From Paenibacillus sp. (lineage in GTDB: Bacteria > Bacillota > Bacilli > Paenibacillales > Paenibacillaceae), in the NCBI GenBank assembly GCA_029256665.1, contig JAQSXN010000154.1:1-7992 (forward strand): a DNA stretch of 7,992 bases, read 5' to 3'. Shown here piece by piece: positions 5,599 through 7,992 of this stretch. The notes under the pieces were generated by a model. It saw only the letters and a list, made by a program, of their open reading frames with translations. It ran no database searches and was not told the DNA's origin. The translations under genes and the position numbers were made by a program. How positions within the stretch are numbered: position 1 is the stretch's first letter; each line of letters starts with the position of its first letter.

Positions 5599-7992
5599 TT
5601 ATTGAATGACGAGACCGAAGCCGTTCTGCACGAAGTTGGTGTTCGGATGCGCGATGTTGCTTGTCGTTAGATTGTTGAACGTAGCCGAGCCGTTGCCCGT
5701 GTACGTATAGATCGCCGCTCCCGGATGAGGCGAAGAGAAGCGGGACGTGGTAACGCCATCGCGTCCTGTTCCGTTAATGTTAATGTCGTTAAATACAATA
5801 TTTTCGAAGCCGCCCCCATATCCGAACTGAATCGCGCTGCGCTGCGTGTTCAGGATGTCGATATTCGAGAACGTGACGTTCTTTATGGAGCTGTTGGACG
5901 CTTCGAGATCGATCGCGCCTCTCTCACCGTTGTATAGATCCTGGCTCGTTCCGCTATTGATGATCGTCGTATCCGAGAACAGGATGCCGGTATTGTTCTG
6001 GAAGGCGTACCCCGGGAAGACGGTATTCATCCGGATGCCGGAGCCTCCGACCGTATCGATGATGAGATTATGCGTCGCTTTATGACCGCCTCCTCCAAAG
6101 AAGGCGATAGCCGCCGCGCGCCAGTTATTCTCGATCGTGTTATAGGAGAACGTGTTGCCCACTCCGGCCGGCGCGCCATTGACATCGCTGGTCCATACGG
6201 CAAGCGCGTCGTCGCCGTTGTTCCGCAGACTGCTGTTCCGAACGGTGGAGCTGCTCGTGCCTTGGGCAAAGTTGACGCCGTCCGCGAGATTGTTGCGGAT
6301 GCGGCTGTTCTCGATGACGAGTCCCGTCGCGATGATAGCCGGAACATGCGCGTAATCGCCTACCCAGAAGCCGCATTCGAAATGTTCGACCCATACGTTG
6401 TGCACCTTGGAGCCCGTGCCGAAATTATCCATGAACGCTTTGTACACCGCTTGCTGATTATATCTGGAACGAAGATTCGAGTTCATGTAGATATGGCCGA
6501 AATCAAGCTTGCCCTGCACGCGGAACGATATTCCGCCGGACGCGGCGTTCGGATTGGTGAACTGAATGTTCGTATGCCAGATGCCTGCGCCTAAAATGTT
6601 AATGTCGTTAATCATATTGCTCGCGGATCCGATCTCCCACATATTGCCCAGATGGAACGTGCCTTCAGGGATGTACAGCGTCTTGCCCGCGGCGACGGCT
6701 GCCGTCACTGCCGCTTTGAACGACGAGAGATCGTCGACGCCGTCATTCGCGATGGCCCCGTGATCCGTTACGGAGACGGCATTCGCCGGTCTTGGGATCG
6801 CGGTCGGCACCGGTTCGATCTCCAGGAAGTCGACGCCGTAATCCAGCGTGTCGGCATTGCTCTTCTGAATGCGGATGACATCTCCGGGGACAAGCGGCGT
6901 ATCCAGCTTCCAGTGCGCTTCGTCGAATCGGAAGAGCGGCCTGCCGCCGCCCGGAGCGTCCGCCGGGTGATCGCTGGAGAAATATTGCCAGCTGTAATAA
7001 GACGTTAACGGCACCGTTTTCGCTTTGGTTCCGTTGACGTATACGTCGAGGGAACCGTTAAGTCCCATTCCGTTCGCAGAGTCAGGCATCGTGAAGCGCA
7101 TCGTAACTCCGGCGCCTCCTTCTCCCTGTCTGACCGTCCATTGCGCATAAGATCCGTTCGAGGGAAGAGAGATGTATTTTTGTCCGGAAGCCTCGGATGC
7201 CGTTAAAGCCTGATTAAATGTCGGCGCCGTCATGAGCGCGGCTCCGCCTCCTCGGGAAGCATCGTCCGTATCGTACCTTGTGTACGGCATGCTTGCCCCT
7301 CTTGCCGAATAGACGGACAAGCCGGTCGAGCTATTGTTGTTGGTTTGTTTGACCGGCAGCTCGTTGCCGTCGGCTGCGACGGAGAGCGACGCCGTATAGG
7401 AACCGCTGGTAGCCGTCCAAGTTCCCGGCAGACTGACGTTGACGGTTGCCCCTGCGGCAATCGTGCCGTTGTACGTACCGCTTAACGTCTGAAGCGTGGA
7501 GCCTGCTTGGTTTTTGACGAGCAGCGTTACCCCGTGCGCCCCGGCGGCAGAGCTCAGGTTGCCTTGATTTTTCAGTTGCGCCGTGAACGAGACGGCATTG
7601 CCGACAACCGGCGTTGCCGGTGTCCATGATACCGTGCCGACAAGGTCGGAGCTCGTCACGGGCGCCACGACAAGCGAGGTTGGGCTTGCGTAGCTGTTGT
7701 TCGCTTCGTTCTGCTCGATCACCAAGTTGTTCTCGTCGATTTTGGCGCTAAGCGCATAAGTGCCCGCGGCTCTGGTCCCCGCGTTGAACGTAACGGTCGT
7801 AGTCGCTCCGGCCGCGAGCGCGCCTACCGGCGCGGTTCCCGCGAGCTCGCTGCCCATGTAGAATCCGACGTTCGTAGCTCCTGAACCCGCGCTGCCGTTA
7901 TTGCTCACGGTAGCGCTGAAGGTGATCGCGCTCGATTCTACCGGTGTCACAGGCGTCCAGGTTAGTCCGGTAACGACCAGGTCGGGATTGGA
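5599..7992 (-). CDS. Secreted GH87 alpha-1,3-glucanase, 5' end missing
   Basis: The frame is open to the right edge, so only the C-terminal 797 residues are seen (numbered here from the edge); the start and any signal peptide lie outside. Residues 1-109 and 115-228 are two CARDB adhesion-type domains with similar openings (DLVVTGLTWTPVTPV and DLVGTVSWTPATPVV). Residues about 230-395 form a beta-sandwich module ending YGVDFLEIEPVP. From about 405 (SVTDHGAIANDGVDD, then LYIPEGTF) a right-handed beta-helix runs to the C-terminus. The helix carries motifs I recognise from Paenibacillus/Bacillus circulans alpha-1,3-glucanases: SRYNQQAVYKAFMDNFGTGS, VEHFECGFWVGDY, GGSGIRMNTVFPGY and LYNGERGAIDLEAS. 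Asp571 (LADG) and the pair Asp594-Asp595 (NNGDD) have the spacing of the catalytic aspartates reported for this family. Role: hydrolysis of alpha-1,3-glucan in fungal walls or bacterial mutan outside the cell. Mycodextranase, in the same family, is the alternative specificity. Confidence 0.85.
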   Translation of the reverse strand, partial: SNPDLVVTGLTWTPVTPVESSAITFSATVSNNGSAGSGATNVGFYMGSELAGTAPVGALAAGATTTVTFNAGTRAAGTYALSAKIDENNLVIEQNEANNSYASPTSLVVAPVTSSDLVGTVSWTPATPVVGNAVSFTAQLKNQGNLSSAAGAHGVTLLVKNQAGSTLQTLSGTYNGTIAAGATVNVSLPGTWTATSGSYTASLSVAADGNELPVKQTNNNSSTGLSVYSARGASMPYTRYDTDDASRGGGAALMTAPTFNQALTASEASGQKYISLPSNGSYAQWTVRQGEGGAGVTMRFTMPDSANGMGLNGSLDVYVNGTKAKTVPLTSYYSWQYFSSDHPADAPGGGRPLFRFDEAHWKLDTPLVPGDVIRIQKSNADTLDYGVDFLEIEPVPTAIPRPANAVSVTDHGAIANDGVDDLSSFKAAVTAAVAAGKTLYIPEGTFHLGNMWEIGSASNMINDINILGAGIWHTNIQFTNPNAASGGISFRVQGKLDFGHIYMNSNLRSRYNQQAVYKAFMDNFGTGSKVHNVWVEHFECGFWVGDYAHVPAIIATGLVIENSRIRNNLADGVNFAQGTSSSTVRNSSLRNNGDDALAVWTSDVNGAPAGVGNTFSYNTIENNWRAAAIAFFGGGGHKATHNLIIDTVGGSGIRMNTVFPGYAFQNNTGILFSDTTIINSGTSQDLYNGERGAIDLEASNSSIKNVTFSNIDILNTQRSAIQFGYGGGFENIVFNDININGTGRDGVTTSRFSSPHPGAAIYTYTGNGSATFNNLTTSNIAHPNTNFVQNGFGLVIQ

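Noticed and set aside
6070..6594. 174-codon plus-strand open frame inside the glucanase gene
   Set aside because: Antisense shadow of a well-conserved beta-helix coding region; composition and lack of a start signal argue against a gene.
1..7992. Mobile element, CRISPR array, tRNA/rRNA or novel defence operon
   Set aside because: No transposase or integrase frames, spaced direct repeats, tRNA-like cloverleafs or multi-gene cassettes of unknown proteins were seen; all substantial frames are explained by known families.

Overview
The window looks like chromosomal DNA from a Firmicute of the Paenibacillaceae (Paenibacillus/Cohnella type). The evidence is strong AGGAGG-type ribosome binding sites, moderately high GC in most genes (roughly 50-60% by hand count of sample lines), rho-independent hairpins between genes, and a secreted multidomain alpha-1,3-glucanase typical of that group. 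The genus is inferred, not proven.

Layout, left to right. (1) 1-387, plus strand: the last 128 residues of an MFS (DHA1-type) transporter, cut by the left edge. (2) 399-1364, minus strand: a tandem two-domain GNAT acetyltransferase, convergent with the transporter with only 11 bp between stop codons. (3) 1365-1625: a divergent promoter region holding two dyads and several -35/-10-like boxes. (4) 1626-1952, plus: a YnfA/UPF0060 small membrane protein, followed at once by a strong hairpin that separates it from convergent metE. (5) 2063-4351, minus: metE, cobalamin-independent methionine synthase, intact with all four zinc ligands. (6) 4352-4475: LysR-gene terminator, then a 17-bp palindrome close to the streptococcal Met box, then the metE start. 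(7) 4476-5378, minus: a LysR regulator of the MetR/MtaR type, with a good sigma-A promoter upstream. (8) 5527-5564: a UUCG-capped terminator. (9) 5599-7992, minus: the 3' part of a secreted glucanase gene with two CARDB domains, a beta-sandwich module and a GH87 beta-helix, cut by the right edge.

How the genes work together: the only clear functional unit is the LysR regulator plus metE. The regulator's family resemblance, the T-N11-A dyad in the metE leader and the absence of an S-box or T-box leader all suggest that metE is controlled by this local regulator. The remaining genes look like independent single-gene units. I see no mobile element, CRISPR array, RNA gene or defence system. No intergenic stretch exceeds 300 bp.
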